Below are positions 54,763 through 62,061 of a stretch of DNA of 64,000 bases, in pieces. Position 1 is the first letter of the stretch, and each line of letters starts with the position of its first letter. The notes beneath the pieces are model-generated. The model was given only the letters and a program-made list of their open reading frames with translations. It was not told the DNA's origin and did not search any database. The translations under genes and the position numbers were made by a program. The stretch spans positions 62,001-126,000 of the forward strand of contig NZ_FMXQ01000008.1 in assembly GCF_900104485.1 (NCBI RefSeq), read 5' to 3'. This DNA comes from Bauldia litoralis. GTDB taxonomy: Bacteria > Pseudomonadota > Alphaproteobacteria > Rhizobiales > Kaistiaceae.

Positions 54763-55077
54763 TTAAAAACTGGCGATTATTTTAGAGGCTGCTTCCGACA
54801 ATTTGGCAATCTCTGGTACAATCTTTACTAAACCATCCCAGTAAGTTTGGAGGATTCCTTTTCTCGGAGAATCGCTGTCGATCTCTTTCGTAAACTCACC
54901 AAATATCTCTCCGGCCTCCTGACTGTCCGTTTGCATCACTGCCGCAGCGATTTCTGATAATGCTCTGCTTCTTTCTTCATCGCCCTTAGAGGAGAATTTA
55001 TTAAACGCGCCCTCTACGTGGCTCCCTACGATTATTGGGGAGTTTTTTACATCTTCAATATTAAAGTTATAGACCAT
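54763..55077 (-). CDS. AT-rich orphan gene overwriting an MFS gene
   Basis: A 104-residue protein: MVYNFNIEDVKNSPIIVGSH start (Asn- and Ser-rich, resembling the leading segment of some conflict-system small proteins), then helices rich in Ser, Glu and Lys, ending LSEAASKIIASF. The DNA is visibly AT-rich, unlike both sides. Its ribosome binding site GGAGG lies in the remains of an MFS gene. No family is recognised. It ends close behind uvrB, on the opposite strand. Confidence 0.68.
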   Translation of the reverse strand: MVYNFNIEDVKNSPIIVGSHVEGAFNKFSSKGDEERSRALSEIAAAVMQTDSQEAGEIFGEFTKEIDSDSPRKGILQTYWDGLVKIVPEIAKLSEAASKIIASF

Positions 55078-55514
55078 GCCGTTGCCTCCATCGCTTCGCT
55101 CTTCGCCGTTTCGCGCTGTTCCTCCGGGAAGGTGGTCATCAGCATCGCCAGCGAGGCGGGGAAGATGATCGCCGCGCCGACGCCCTGGACGCCACGGGCG
55201 ACGATCAGCCATGTGCCGGTCCCGGCGAAGCCGCTGGCCAGCGAGGCGAGGCCGAAGACCAGCAGGCCTGCGATCATCAGCGCCTTGTGGCCGATCATGT
55301 CGCCGAGCTTGCCGGCGGCGGCGACCAGGCCGGCCAGCACCAGCATGTAGATGTTGACCACCCAGTGGGAGCCGAGCGTCGTCATGGCGAGGTCGGACTG
55401 GATGGTCGGCAGCGCGACGCCGACAATGGTCTCGTCAAGCAGGATGACGCCGAGGATCACCCCCATGGCGCCGAGGATCCACCATTTGCGACGGGTCGTG
55501 CTGTCGGTCGGCAT
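55047..55514 (-). pseudogene. Truncated MFS transporter (DHA2-type N-terminal part)
   Basis: From ATG 55514 the frame encodes the first part of a drug-efflux MFS protein: RRKWWILGAMGVILGVILLDETIVGVAL, GKLGDMIGHKALMI (the MFS loop) and ASLAMLMTTFPEEQR. Homology stops near 55120, where the frame runs into sequence overlapping the AT-rich gene, leaving about 135 of the usual 450-500 residues. No continuation is found between here and uvrB, so the 3' part was lost or replaced. It is preceded by a cupin gene on the same strand. Confidence 0.82.
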
Positions 55515-55542
55515 GGCTCGTCCCGGTGTTCGTGTCGGCCGA

Positions 55543-55902
55543 TCAGACCGGATTGCCGTCCGCGTCTTCCAGGTCCCGCTGGATGAAATGATCGGAGGCA
55601 TGGATGCAGGTGATCTCGAGGCGCGCGGGCCCGAGGCTGATGAAGCGGTGCGGGGTGTCGGGCGGGACGACGACGATGTCGCCGGCCTCGGCGAGGATTT
55701 CCTTGCCGTCGACCAGCATCCTGGCCCTGCCGGCGTGCAGCACCCAGGTCTCCGAATAGGGGTGCACGTGGAGGACCGGGCCATCGCCGGGCGCCGCATC
55801 GACCAGGAAGATCGAGACGCCGCCGCCATAGGGGCGGCCCTCGAAGGCGACGGTGCCGTTTTCGAAGCGCTTCTGGTCCGCGGGGCGAATGACGTGGGTC
55901 AT
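55543..55902 (-). CDS. Small cupin-domain protein
   Basis: A 119-residue single cupin. Motif 1 is HVHPYSETWVLHAGRARM, motif 2 is GDIVVVPPDTPHRFISLG, with the four metal ligands present. It is soluble and has unknown substrate. ATG 55902 is chosen because the longer frame crosses into unrelated sequence. It is 28 bases upstream of the truncated MFS gene, so the two may once have been one operon. Confidence 0.82.
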   Translation of the reverse strand: MTHVIRPADQKRFENGTVAFEGRPYGGGVSIFLVDAAPGDGPVLHVHPYSETWVLHAGRARMLVDGKEILAEAGDIVVVPPDTPHRFISLGPARLEITCIHASDHFIQRDLEDADGNPV

Positions 55903-56032
55903 CGGGTGGCTCGCATGATTGTCCGCAGGCAGGCGGCGGTCCTGCCGCCAATGCCTTGCCGTCCATGTCTCACAGAATGCGAGTCGGCGCGGGGCGGTCA
56001 AGCTGCCTGCACGCCAGAGGGTTGCCGAGGCG

Positions 56033-57169
56033 CTAAAGCAGGAAGTCGGAGTCCGACAGGTCGTGGATGCCGGTGAGGTGGATTGCGAGGTCGGCGACGG
56101 CGTCGCCGTCGGTGTCGCCATAGACGATGGTGTCGCCGCCGGTGTGCTCGTAGCGGAGCTGGCCTTCGCGCCCGGTGAAGTCGCGCATGCCGATGAACCG
56201 GAAGGCGTCGTCGCCCTTGTCGTCGGGCTTCGCGTCGATCTTGCGGAGGTCGATGCGGTCGTTGCCATTGCCGAAATCGACAATGGTGTCAGGAGCGGAA
56301 ACGGACGACTGGTCGACCGCGGTGATCTTGAACCGGTCGGCGCCGTTGCCGCCGTGGAGCAGGTCGGCGTCGCCGCCGCCCTTGATCATGTCGCGACCGT
56401 TGCCGCCGTCGATGGCATCGTCGCCGCCGCCACCTTTCAGGCTGTCGGCGCCCTTGTCGCCGTAGATGTCGTCGGCGCCGCCCTTGCCGTTGATCGTGTC
56501 CCTGCCGGCGCCACCGACCAGACCGTCCGCCGCGCTGCTGCCGGTCAGCTTGTCCTTGCCGTCCTCGCCAAAGAACAGGACGCCGGTGCTGCCGGCGTCC
56601 GCCGTCATGACGTCGGGCCCGTTGGTGCCGAAGGTCAGGGGCAGGGGGCTGGCGGCGCCGGCGTCGTTCGACGGGTCGTCGTCGAAGACGGAAGCGACAC
56701 CGACGTCGGGGTAGCCCGGCAGCGAGTCCCAGGCGCGGTCGCCCGGCGCCACCTCGCCCATATAGGCCCAATGGGTGATGTTGAGGGCGCCGCTGCCGGT
56801 GGTCATCTGCATCTCGAAGAACCACTGGCCTTCGCTCTGCACCATCGTGCCCTTGCCGACCGTGATGTCCGAGGTCGGGTCGCTCGGCGTGAAGCTGAAC
56901 GATACCGAGCCGGTCGGCGTGATCGAGCCGACGAGCGTCGAAAAGGTCCAGCCGCTGCCGATCGTCGTGGCGACCTGGCCGATGACGTTGCCGTTGATGA
57001 CCTCCTCGATGTGCCAGATGGTCTGGTCGACGACATCCGCGGTCTGCGACGGATCCGTGTTGATGAGAACCACCGCCGGCAGATAGGGGGTCGGGACGTA
57101 CCAGTAGGTGTCCTCGAGGAACTCCCACTGTCCGTCGTCGGTCGGCGGGTAGGCGATCGGGGTGGCCAT
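56033..57169 (-). CDS. RTX (hemolysin-type) calcium-binding secreted protein
   Basis: A 378-residue protein with a beta-rich N-terminal domain and about six nonapeptide RTX repeats (GGxGxDxx type, residues about 210-290, such as GGAGRDTIN and GGGGDDAID). These bind calcium and fold outside the cell. The C-terminal region (HLTGIHDLSDSDFLL) is a typical type I secretion signal. No secretion genes are nearby. The N-terminal domain (QWEFLEDTYWYVPTPYLPAVV) is not recognised. Confidence 0.88.
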   Translation of the reverse strand: MATPIAYPPTDDGQWEFLEDTYWYVPTPYLPAVVLINTDPSQTADVVDQTIWHIEEVINGNVIGQVATTIGSGWTFSTLVGSITPTGSVSFSFTPSDPTSDITVGKGTMVQSEGQWFFEMQMTTGSGALNITHWAYMGEVAPGDRAWDSLPGYPDVGVASVFDDDPSNDAGAASPLPLTFGTNGPDVMTADAGSTGVLFFGEDGKDKLTGSSAADGLVGGAGRDTINGKGGADDIYGDKGADSLKGGGGDDAIDGGNGRDMIKGGGDADLLHGGNGADRFKITAVDQSSVSAPDTIVDFGNGNDRIDLRKIDAKPDDKGDDAFRFIGMRDFTGREGQLRYEHTGGDTIVYGDTDGDAVADLAIHLTGIHDLSDSDFLL

Positions 57170-57399
57170 GTGTCGGAACTCCTCGGGCGCGGATGCGTGA
57201 GAACCGGTGTCTAGCAGGCGAAGGTTAGCGGATTGCCAAGCCGGATGAGCTCGTCGCCGCCGGCGGCCGGGGGCAGGTTGGCTTCGCCGGGACCGCGACT
57301 GACGTTTGCGAGGCGGGCAGTTTCGCGCCGATCATGCTAAAAAGGGGACATGGGTTCGGTGCCTCACGGCTCGTCTTCATGTTTCAGGAGGGGAAGACC

Positions 57400-58116
57400 A
57401 TGCGACGGATGATCTTGATTGCTTCGGCGGCGATGCTCGCCGGCCTGTCCCTTGCCAAGGCGGAAACGCTGCCGCTGCCGGAAAGCGTCATCGGCCTGAC
57501 GACGCCGGAGGGCGAGGCGCTGCTGTTTGGCGCGGAGGCGCGCAGCGACTATTTCCCGCTCAGCATCCACTTCACGACACAGGTCAATCCGGCCTATTGC
57601 GGCCCGGCGTCGATCGCCATGGTGCTCAATGCGCTGGACGTGCCGCGCCCGGCCTCGGACATGACGACGGGGCTCGGCATGTTCGACCAGGAGAACATCT
57701 TCACCCCGGCCGCCGAGGCGGTGAAGCCGGCCGCGGCGATCCTCAGCCCGCCCTACGGGATGACGCTCGACGAGCTTGGCGGTGTCCTTGCCGCGCATGA
57801 CCTCGACGTCGCGGTGGTTCACGCGGCCGATTCCGATCTCGATACCTTTCGCCAGACAGCGATCGCCCAGATCGAGGACGACGATCATTTCATCCTGGTC
57901 AATTACCTGCGCAAGGCGATCGGCCAGGAGGCCGGCGGCCATATCTCGCCGCTCGGCGCCTATGACGAGGACACCGACCGTTTCCTCATCCTGGACGTCA
58001 CCCGCTACAAGTATCCGCCGGTCTGGGTCGAGGCGGCGGCGCTGTTCGGCGCGATGAACACGATCGACTCCGACAACAACGACCAGACGCGGGGCTATGT
58101 CAGCGTCAGCCGCTGA
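57400..58116 (+). CDS. Exported phytochelatin-synthase-like protein
   Basis: A 238-residue papain-like protein of the phytochelatin synthase family. A signal peptide (about 1-21, ending in LAKAE) precedes the catalytic domain. The triad is C67 in PAYCGPAS, H181 in GGHISPLGAY and D199 in FLILDV. Prokaryotic family members such as Nostoc alr0975 hydrolyse glutathione rather than making long phytochelatins. ATG 57400 has a GGAGGGGAAG region upstream; ATG 57379 would add seven residues. It suggests metal or thiol processing in the periplasm. Confidence 0.9.
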   Translation: MRRMILIASAAMLAGLSLAKAETLPLPESVIGLTTPEGEALLFGAEARSDYFPLSIHFTTQVNPAYCGPASIAMVLNALDVPRPASDMTTGLGMFDQENIFTPAAEAVKPAAAILSPPYGMTLDELGGVLAAHDLDVAVVHAADSDLDTFRQTAIAQIEDDDHFILVNYLRKAIGQEAGGHISPLGAYDEDTDRFLILDVTRYKYPPVWVEAAALFGAMNTIDSDNNDQTRGYVSVSR

Positions 58117-58223
58117 GCCGACTGCGACCGGCCGGCCGACAATCGCATTCCCTGCCACCCGGCTTGGCGCTACAGTGCGTGCCCCGCCTCACCTTCGAGG
58201 GCGCGGCATCGGAGAAGACCATC

Positions 58224-58367
58224 ATGTCCAAGGGACGCGATCGACCCGGCAAGGAAACCCGAAAACCCAAGGCCGAAAAGAACAAGAAGAAGACAGGCGC
58301 CGCGACGCCACCGGCCGGCGGCGCAGCCAAGCCGGCGCTTGCCGTCGGCACCAGCCGCAAGAAATAA
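58224..58367 (+). CDS. Small lysine-rich basic protein
   Basis: A 47-residue highly basic peptide (KAEKNKKKTG and similar) with an Ala/Pro/Gly-rich tail ending TSRKK. It may be a small nucleic-acid-binding or ribosome-associated protein, but no family is recognised. A GGAGAAG stretch precedes ATG 58224. A strong hairpin follows the stop. It is between the phytochelatin-synthase-like gene and the GT2 gene. Confidence 0.5.
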   Translation: MSKGRDRPGKETRKPKAEKNKKKTGAATPPAGGAAKPALAVGTSRKK

Positions 58368-58375
58368 GCGTGCGC

Positions 58376-58394
58376 GCCCCGGCAATGCCGGGGC
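58376..58394. terminator. Terminator-like hairpin after the small basic gene
   Basis: An eight-base-pair perfect stem GCCCCGGC with its complement around a three-base loop (AAT), about ten bases after the stop of the small basic gene and ahead of the convergent GT2 gene. It could serve both directions; no U-run is seen. Confidence 0.55.
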
Positions 58395-58452
58395 CGCCCG
58401 AAGCTGTGGCCATGCATCGCAAAAGATGCCTCAGGTCGGGAACATGCTCACG

Positions 58453-59856
58453 CTAGACGTCGCTGTCGGCAAGCATCGTGGCCATTCTTTCGGCTTCCGC
58501 CGCTTGCGTGGCTTGGCCGTGATGGTGGGCGAGCTTGGCGCGCAACTGCCAGAAGCCGACCGCATGGTGCGAAAGGGGCGCATCAGCGCGAATGGCTTCG
58601 CTCCACTTCCAGGCGCCTGACAGGTCGCCCATGTTCATCAGGGCCTTGATGACGGACTGGGCCATGAAGAAGCGCGACCACGCTGGCGCGGCGGCGCATT
58701 CCGTTTCGATCGCGCGCAGTCGAGCCTCCGCCTCAGGGCCGGTTCCGGCATTGAGATGAAAATGCGCAAGGGTCACGGCGGGTCGCGCCCGGCATTGGTC
58801 GAGGAGTTGCCGGATCTCCTGGCGTTCGAAGACCTTGCGAAAGTAAGACACTGTCCCTGCCGTCGGAAATACCGGCCCGAGGCGGGCATCGAGCAAACCA
58901 TCCAGCGCCAGCCCGGCCGGGCCAGGATCTGGCTTCGTGCCGGTCACGACTTCCCGAATCGCCATCACCGCGGCGGCCTGTTCGGGGCTGATGTGCGGCG
59001 CTGCACCCGCGTGGGCTTGCGACATCGCAAATCGCCCGAGAAGGGTCGTGACCGGGTCCGCGTCCTCCAACCGGTCCAATCGCGACAGCGTGTGGAACAG
59101 TCGTGACGCATGATACACATAGCTGGCCGCGTCCCGCGTCTGCCGCTCGAAGGTTTCGCTTCCGATCCGGCTCTCCCAGGATTCCAGCTCTGCTGCGCGG
59201 TCCGGCGCCGGCATGCCGACGCGACAGGCGCCGTGGAAGGACAACGCCGTCACCCGGTGCAGGGTTCGCCAGACGACCCGTCTATCGGAGGCGAAGCTCT
59301 GGAGCATATGCAGGACGACCCGGCGGTCGCGGACACTCATCCATGCGCTTTCGCCGCGGAGATAGGTCGACCGGCGGTGCGCGAGATGCGTGTCGAAGAT
59401 GCTCTTGAAATCGTGCTCGACCAGCAACGCCCGCTGTGCGGGATCCGAGGAATCGTGCAGGCCGAGCGAGACGGCGCCGTCCTCCTGGACCGATACCGGG
59501 GGCGTATCGACGACATCGGCGTCGTCGAGGCCTGCTCCCAGTGTTTCGACATGGTGCGGCAGCAGAAGGTCATCGTCGTCAGCGTAGAAGATGCGCTCCG
59601 AGCGGGCCTCGTGCACCGCGCGATTGCGACTGGCGGCGCCGTGAAACGGCGCCTTGGGCAGGTCGAGGAACCGCACCCTCGCATCGTGCGCGGCAAACGA
59701 GCGGGCGACGTTCCGCACCTCGGCGGTGCAGCCGTCGCCGACGACGATGACCTCGATATTCGGGACTGTCTGGTTGAGCGCCGATCGAAGGGACGCGCCA
59801 AGCGTCGCGGCGCGATCGTGGCTCGGAATGATGATGCTGGCGTATGGCTCCGTCAT
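58453..59856 (-). CDS. Glycosyltransferase family 2 protein with helical tail
   Basis: A 467-residue GT-A fold glycosyltransferase: SIIIPSHDRAATL at the start, then VIVVGDGC and the DDDD acid cluster near 93-96 (IFYADDDDLLLP) that binds the nucleotide sugar. From about residue 250 the protein is helical, and the last 120 residues resemble a TPR-like repeat. It is the second gene of a pair; its start overlaps the stop of the RfbC-like gene (ATGA at 59853-59856). The sugar and acceptor are unknown. Confidence 0.88.
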   Translation of the reverse strand: MTEPYASIIIPSHDRAATLGASLRSALNQTVPNIEVIVVGDGCTAEVRNVARSFAAHDARVRFLDLPKAPFHGAASRNRAVHEARSERIFYADDDDLLLPHHVETLGAGLDDADVVDTPPVSVQEDGAVSLGLHDSSDPAQRALLVEHDFKSIFDTHLAHRRSTYLRGESAWMSVRDRRVVLHMLQSFASDRRVVWRTLHRVTALSFHGACRVGMPAPDRAAELESWESRIGSETFERQTRDAASYVYHASRLFHTLSRLDRLEDADPVTTLLGRFAMSQAHAGAAPHISPEQAAAVMAIREVVTGTKPDPGPAGLALDGLLDARLGPVFPTAGTVSYFRKVFERQEIRQLLDQCRARPAVTLAHFHLNAGTGPEAEARLRAIETECAAAPAWSRFFMAQSVIKALMNMGDLSGAWKWSEAIRADAPLSHHAVGFWQLRAKLAHHHGQATQAAEAERMATMLADSDV

Positions 59857-60431
59857 TCGCGGCGCACCCTAGCGCGCACGACGGGGTGGTCGGGATACAG
59901 GTCTTCGAGGCGCGGCAATCCGACGTCGGTCTGGGACAGGAGCGGCGATGGGTCAGGCCAGTCGACGGCGAGGATCGGATCATTCCAGATCACCCCCCCG
60001 CGATCGTGCGGGTCGAACTCCTTCGACACGTCGTTGATGTAGTCGGTCTCGGTGTAGCAATAAAAGGCGTTGGCCAAGCCTTCGCTGACGAACAGCCGCA
60101 TATGGTCCCCCGGCGGATCACCGAGGAGGAAGCTCTCGCTCCGACCGAATGTCGGGCTCTGCGGCCGGACATCGGCGACGACGCACAGCGCGGTGCCGCG
60201 GACGATGTATACCAGCTTGCTCCATGGTTCGCGGTGAAAGCCGCGCAGGACACCGGCGGCCGACCGCGAATGATTGCCCTGCCGAAGGACCGGCTCATGG
60301 CCAAGCGCGTCCGCCAGTTCGCCAGCCTGGTAGCTTTGACGGAAGAAGCCGCGTTCATCGCGAATCGTTTCGCCACGCACCACAAGCAGGCCAGCGATCG
60401 TGGACTTTTCGACCGTCACAAGAGCCTCCAA
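59853..60431 (-). CDS. dTDP-4-dehydrorhamnose 3,5-epimerase-like protein
   Basis: A 192-residue RmlC/RfbC-type cupin epimerase. It has the catalytic histidine H66 in GVLRGFHREPW, the VADVRPQSPTFGRSE segment, the tyrosine-bearing FYCYTETDYIND and the WNDPILAVDWP tail. RfbC makes dTDP-L-rhamnose precursors, but no rfbA, rfbB or rfbD is near, so it may act on another nucleotide sugar. It is upstream of GT2 and overlaps it by four bases. Confidence 0.87.
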   Translation of the reverse strand: MEALVTVEKSTIAGLLVVRGETIRDERGFFRQSYQAGELADALGHEPVLRQGNHSRSAAGVLRGFHREPWSKLVYIVRGTALCVVADVRPQSPTFGRSESFLLGDPPGDHMRLFVSEGLANAFYCYTETDYINDVSKEFDPHDRGGVIWNDPILAVDWPDPSPLLSQTDVGLPRLEDLYPDHPVVRARVRRE

Positions 60432-60465
60432 TTCGAAGCGGGAAATGCTACAAGCCTAGGCTGAT

Positions 60466-60500
60466 ACCGCCGGCCGAACAATTCGGGGCCGGCCGGCGGT
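60466..60500 (-). terminator. Strong hairpin after the cupin gene
   Basis: A ten-base-pair perfect stem (ACCGCCGGCC with its complement) around a fifteen-base loop, ten bases downstream of the cupin stop on the minus strand. There is no U-run, so it may act as a 3' stabiliser or weak terminator. Confidence 0.5.
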
Positions 60501-60510
60501 GGGCGCACGA

Positions 60511-60837
60511 TCAGCGGAGATCCGCGCCGAAATGCACTGCCAGCCAGACCGTTGGCCTGTCAACGTCGGTCCAGACGACGCGGTGCCGCTTGCGGGCGGG
60601 GAGGAAGGCCATGTCGCCGGGGGCCAGCGTACGCTCGGCCTCGCCTTCGACCGCGAGCCCGGCCGAACCGGTGAGCACAATCACCCATTCGTCGTTCGGC
60701 TGGTCATACCAGAAGTCTGGGGGAGAGGCCTGGCCGGTCGAGACGATGCGCTCGATGCGGATGCCGGGGCGGGAAAGCAGTTCGGTGATTTCCTCCTCGT
60801 CAAGCCGGGCCTTCACGCCGTGGAAGATGTTCTCCAT
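60511..60837 (-). CDS. Cupin-domain protein
   Basis: A 108-residue small cupin. Motif 1 is replaced by YDQPNDEWVIVLTGSAGLAVEG, which lacks the usual histidines, and motif 2 is GDMAFLPARKRHRVVW. With few metal ligands it may bind a different ligand, or none. It is the gene next to the RfbC-like gene on the same strand but separated by about 80 bases and a hairpin. Function unknown. Confidence 0.75.
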   Translation of the reverse strand: MENIFHGVKARLDEEEITELLSRPGIRIERIVSTGQASPPDFWYDQPNDEWVIVLTGSAGLAVEGEAERTLAPGDMAFLPARKRHRVVWTDVDRPTVWLAVHFGADLR

Positions 60838-61176
60838 GGCGGATCAGGCGTCCGGGTCGACGGGAGGGAAGGTGGAGAAGCCGTGGCTTTTCCGTTTTGC
60901 CCCTAGCGCGATGCGCGCCGCGGGAAACGCGGCTCGCGGGTTGGGCGGGAATAGGGCCAGCCCTGCAGAGTGGGGGCGGTGCGGTAGATTCGCGAGTTCA
61001 TGGGTCTTTCCTTTTTGTTCTTGCGAGTCAGCGCCCGGTGGCGCTCCGCGAGGATATGATGGGGAAGAGACCATTTTGGAACCACCACTTTCGCCATGGC
61101 AGCCATGCATGCCGCGCGCGATGGCGGGACGCCGCCGGACACGGTTTGTTAACCACCGCATGCGGGGCCCGGCTGG
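60838..61176. other. Intergenic region between cupin and LprI-like genes
   Basis: A gap of 339 bases. The only hint of a gene is a 32-codon minus-strand frame (60903-61001) beginning with ATG after AAAGGAAAG, coding for a basic Arg/Pro-rich peptide; no conserved feature supports it. The region also has short GC-rich palindromic pieces near 61146-61170. I do not call a gene or an RNA. Confidence 0.4.
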
Positions 61177-61524
61177 CTACATGCCTTCGCCGGCTTCCGC
61201 CTTCAGGTACATGATCTGGGCGGTATAGGCGTCGATCAGGCAGTCGTAGTTGGCGCCGCAGGCGTCGCGCTTCTTGAGGAACTGGGCCTGGGCGGTCTTG
61301 ACCTGGGAGACCTGGGCCGGGGTCAGGCTGCCGTTGGAGATCATCGTGTAATACTTGCCGGAGGTCTGGTCATCGAGCGAGGAAATCTGCGGGTTGTCGC
61401 AGATCGCGTGCTCGGTGGGCGTTGCCGCCTTGGCGCAATCGAAGGACGCGGCGTGGCCGGTGCCGGCGGTGAGGGCCGCCGCGGCGAGGGTCGTGGCGAA
61501 GGTGATCGCGATACGCTTGGTCAT
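61177..61524 (-). CDS. LprI-like (DUF1311-type) secreted protein
   Basis: A 115-residue protein with a signal peptide (about 1-24, ending in GHA) and a small cysteine-containing domain (SFDCAKAATPTEHAICDN; later DACGANYDC) that matches the lysozyme-inhibitor LprI type. Such proteins are exported and disulfide-rich. ATG 61524 has GGGAG upstream. It is downstream of the NTF2-like gene on the same strand, with an 86-base gap. Confidence 0.82.
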   Translation of the reverse strand: MTKRIAITFATTLAAAALTAGTGHAASFDCAKAATPTEHAICDNPQISSLDDQTSGKYYTMISNGSLTPAQVSQVKTAQAQFLKKRDACGANYDCLIDAYTAQIMYLKAEAGEGM

Positions 61525-61610
61525 GGCCGTCTCCCTTGGGGGTTGGTTGCCAGCGTAGCAAAGCGCGCCCGCGTGGCGAACCGATGACGCCGGGCATGGT
61601 TTGCGCAGCG

Positions 61611-62057
61611 TTAGAGCTCTTCCTCGTAGGCGAGGTAGCGGATGATCCGCCACTTGCCGTCGGCTTCGCGGCGGAAGATGTCCATGCCTGGCTCGACGGA
61701 GGTGATGTTGAGCGGCGAGATGAACAGCGTCCAGGTCAGCCGGACCACGGCGAGGTCGCCCTCGACGATGATCTCCCGGAGGTCGAGCTCGTAGTGATAG
61801 TCGTTGGCCGGATCGGCGATCGACTTGCGCAGCAGCGCGCAGATCTCGTCATAGCTCCGCTCCGGCTGGCCGCGGTAGCTGGAGATGGCTTCCGACGAAA
61901 AGAGATCGCAGGCCTCATCGGCCCGGCCGGCGTTGAAGTCGTCGGTCCATTGCTCGAGCCGGGCGCGGATGTCGTCGACATCGCTGGCGGCGGCCGGGCT
62001 TGCGACGAAGACGACTGCAAGAATGACGGCCGCGAGGACGGCCAGCCGGCTGCGCAT
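61611..62057 (-). CDS. NTF2-like (DUF4440/SnoaL-type) exported protein
   Basis: A 148-residue protein with a signal peptide (about 1-23, ending PAAA) followed by a cone-shaped NTF2-like fold: IRARLEQWTDDFNAGRADEACDLFSSEAISSYRG and later VVRLTWTLFIS. Roles of such proteins range from isomerases to ligand binders. It begins four bases after the MFS stop, so both belong to one operon. The start is ATG 62057. Function unknown. Confidence 0.82.
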   Translation of the reverse strand: MRSRLAVLAAVILAVVFVASPAAASDVDDIRARLEQWTDDFNAGRADEACDLFSSEAISSYRGQPERSYDEICALLRKSIADPANDYHYELDLREIIVEGDLAVVRLTWTLFISPLNITSVEPGMDIFRREADGKWRIIRYLAYEEEL

Positions 62058-62061
62058 GCGA

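Noticed and set aside
60903-61001. 32-codon minus-strand frame with a purine-rich site before its ATG
   Set aside because: Basic Arg/Pro-rich composition, no recognisable feature and no partner gene; kept only as a note in the intergenic entry.
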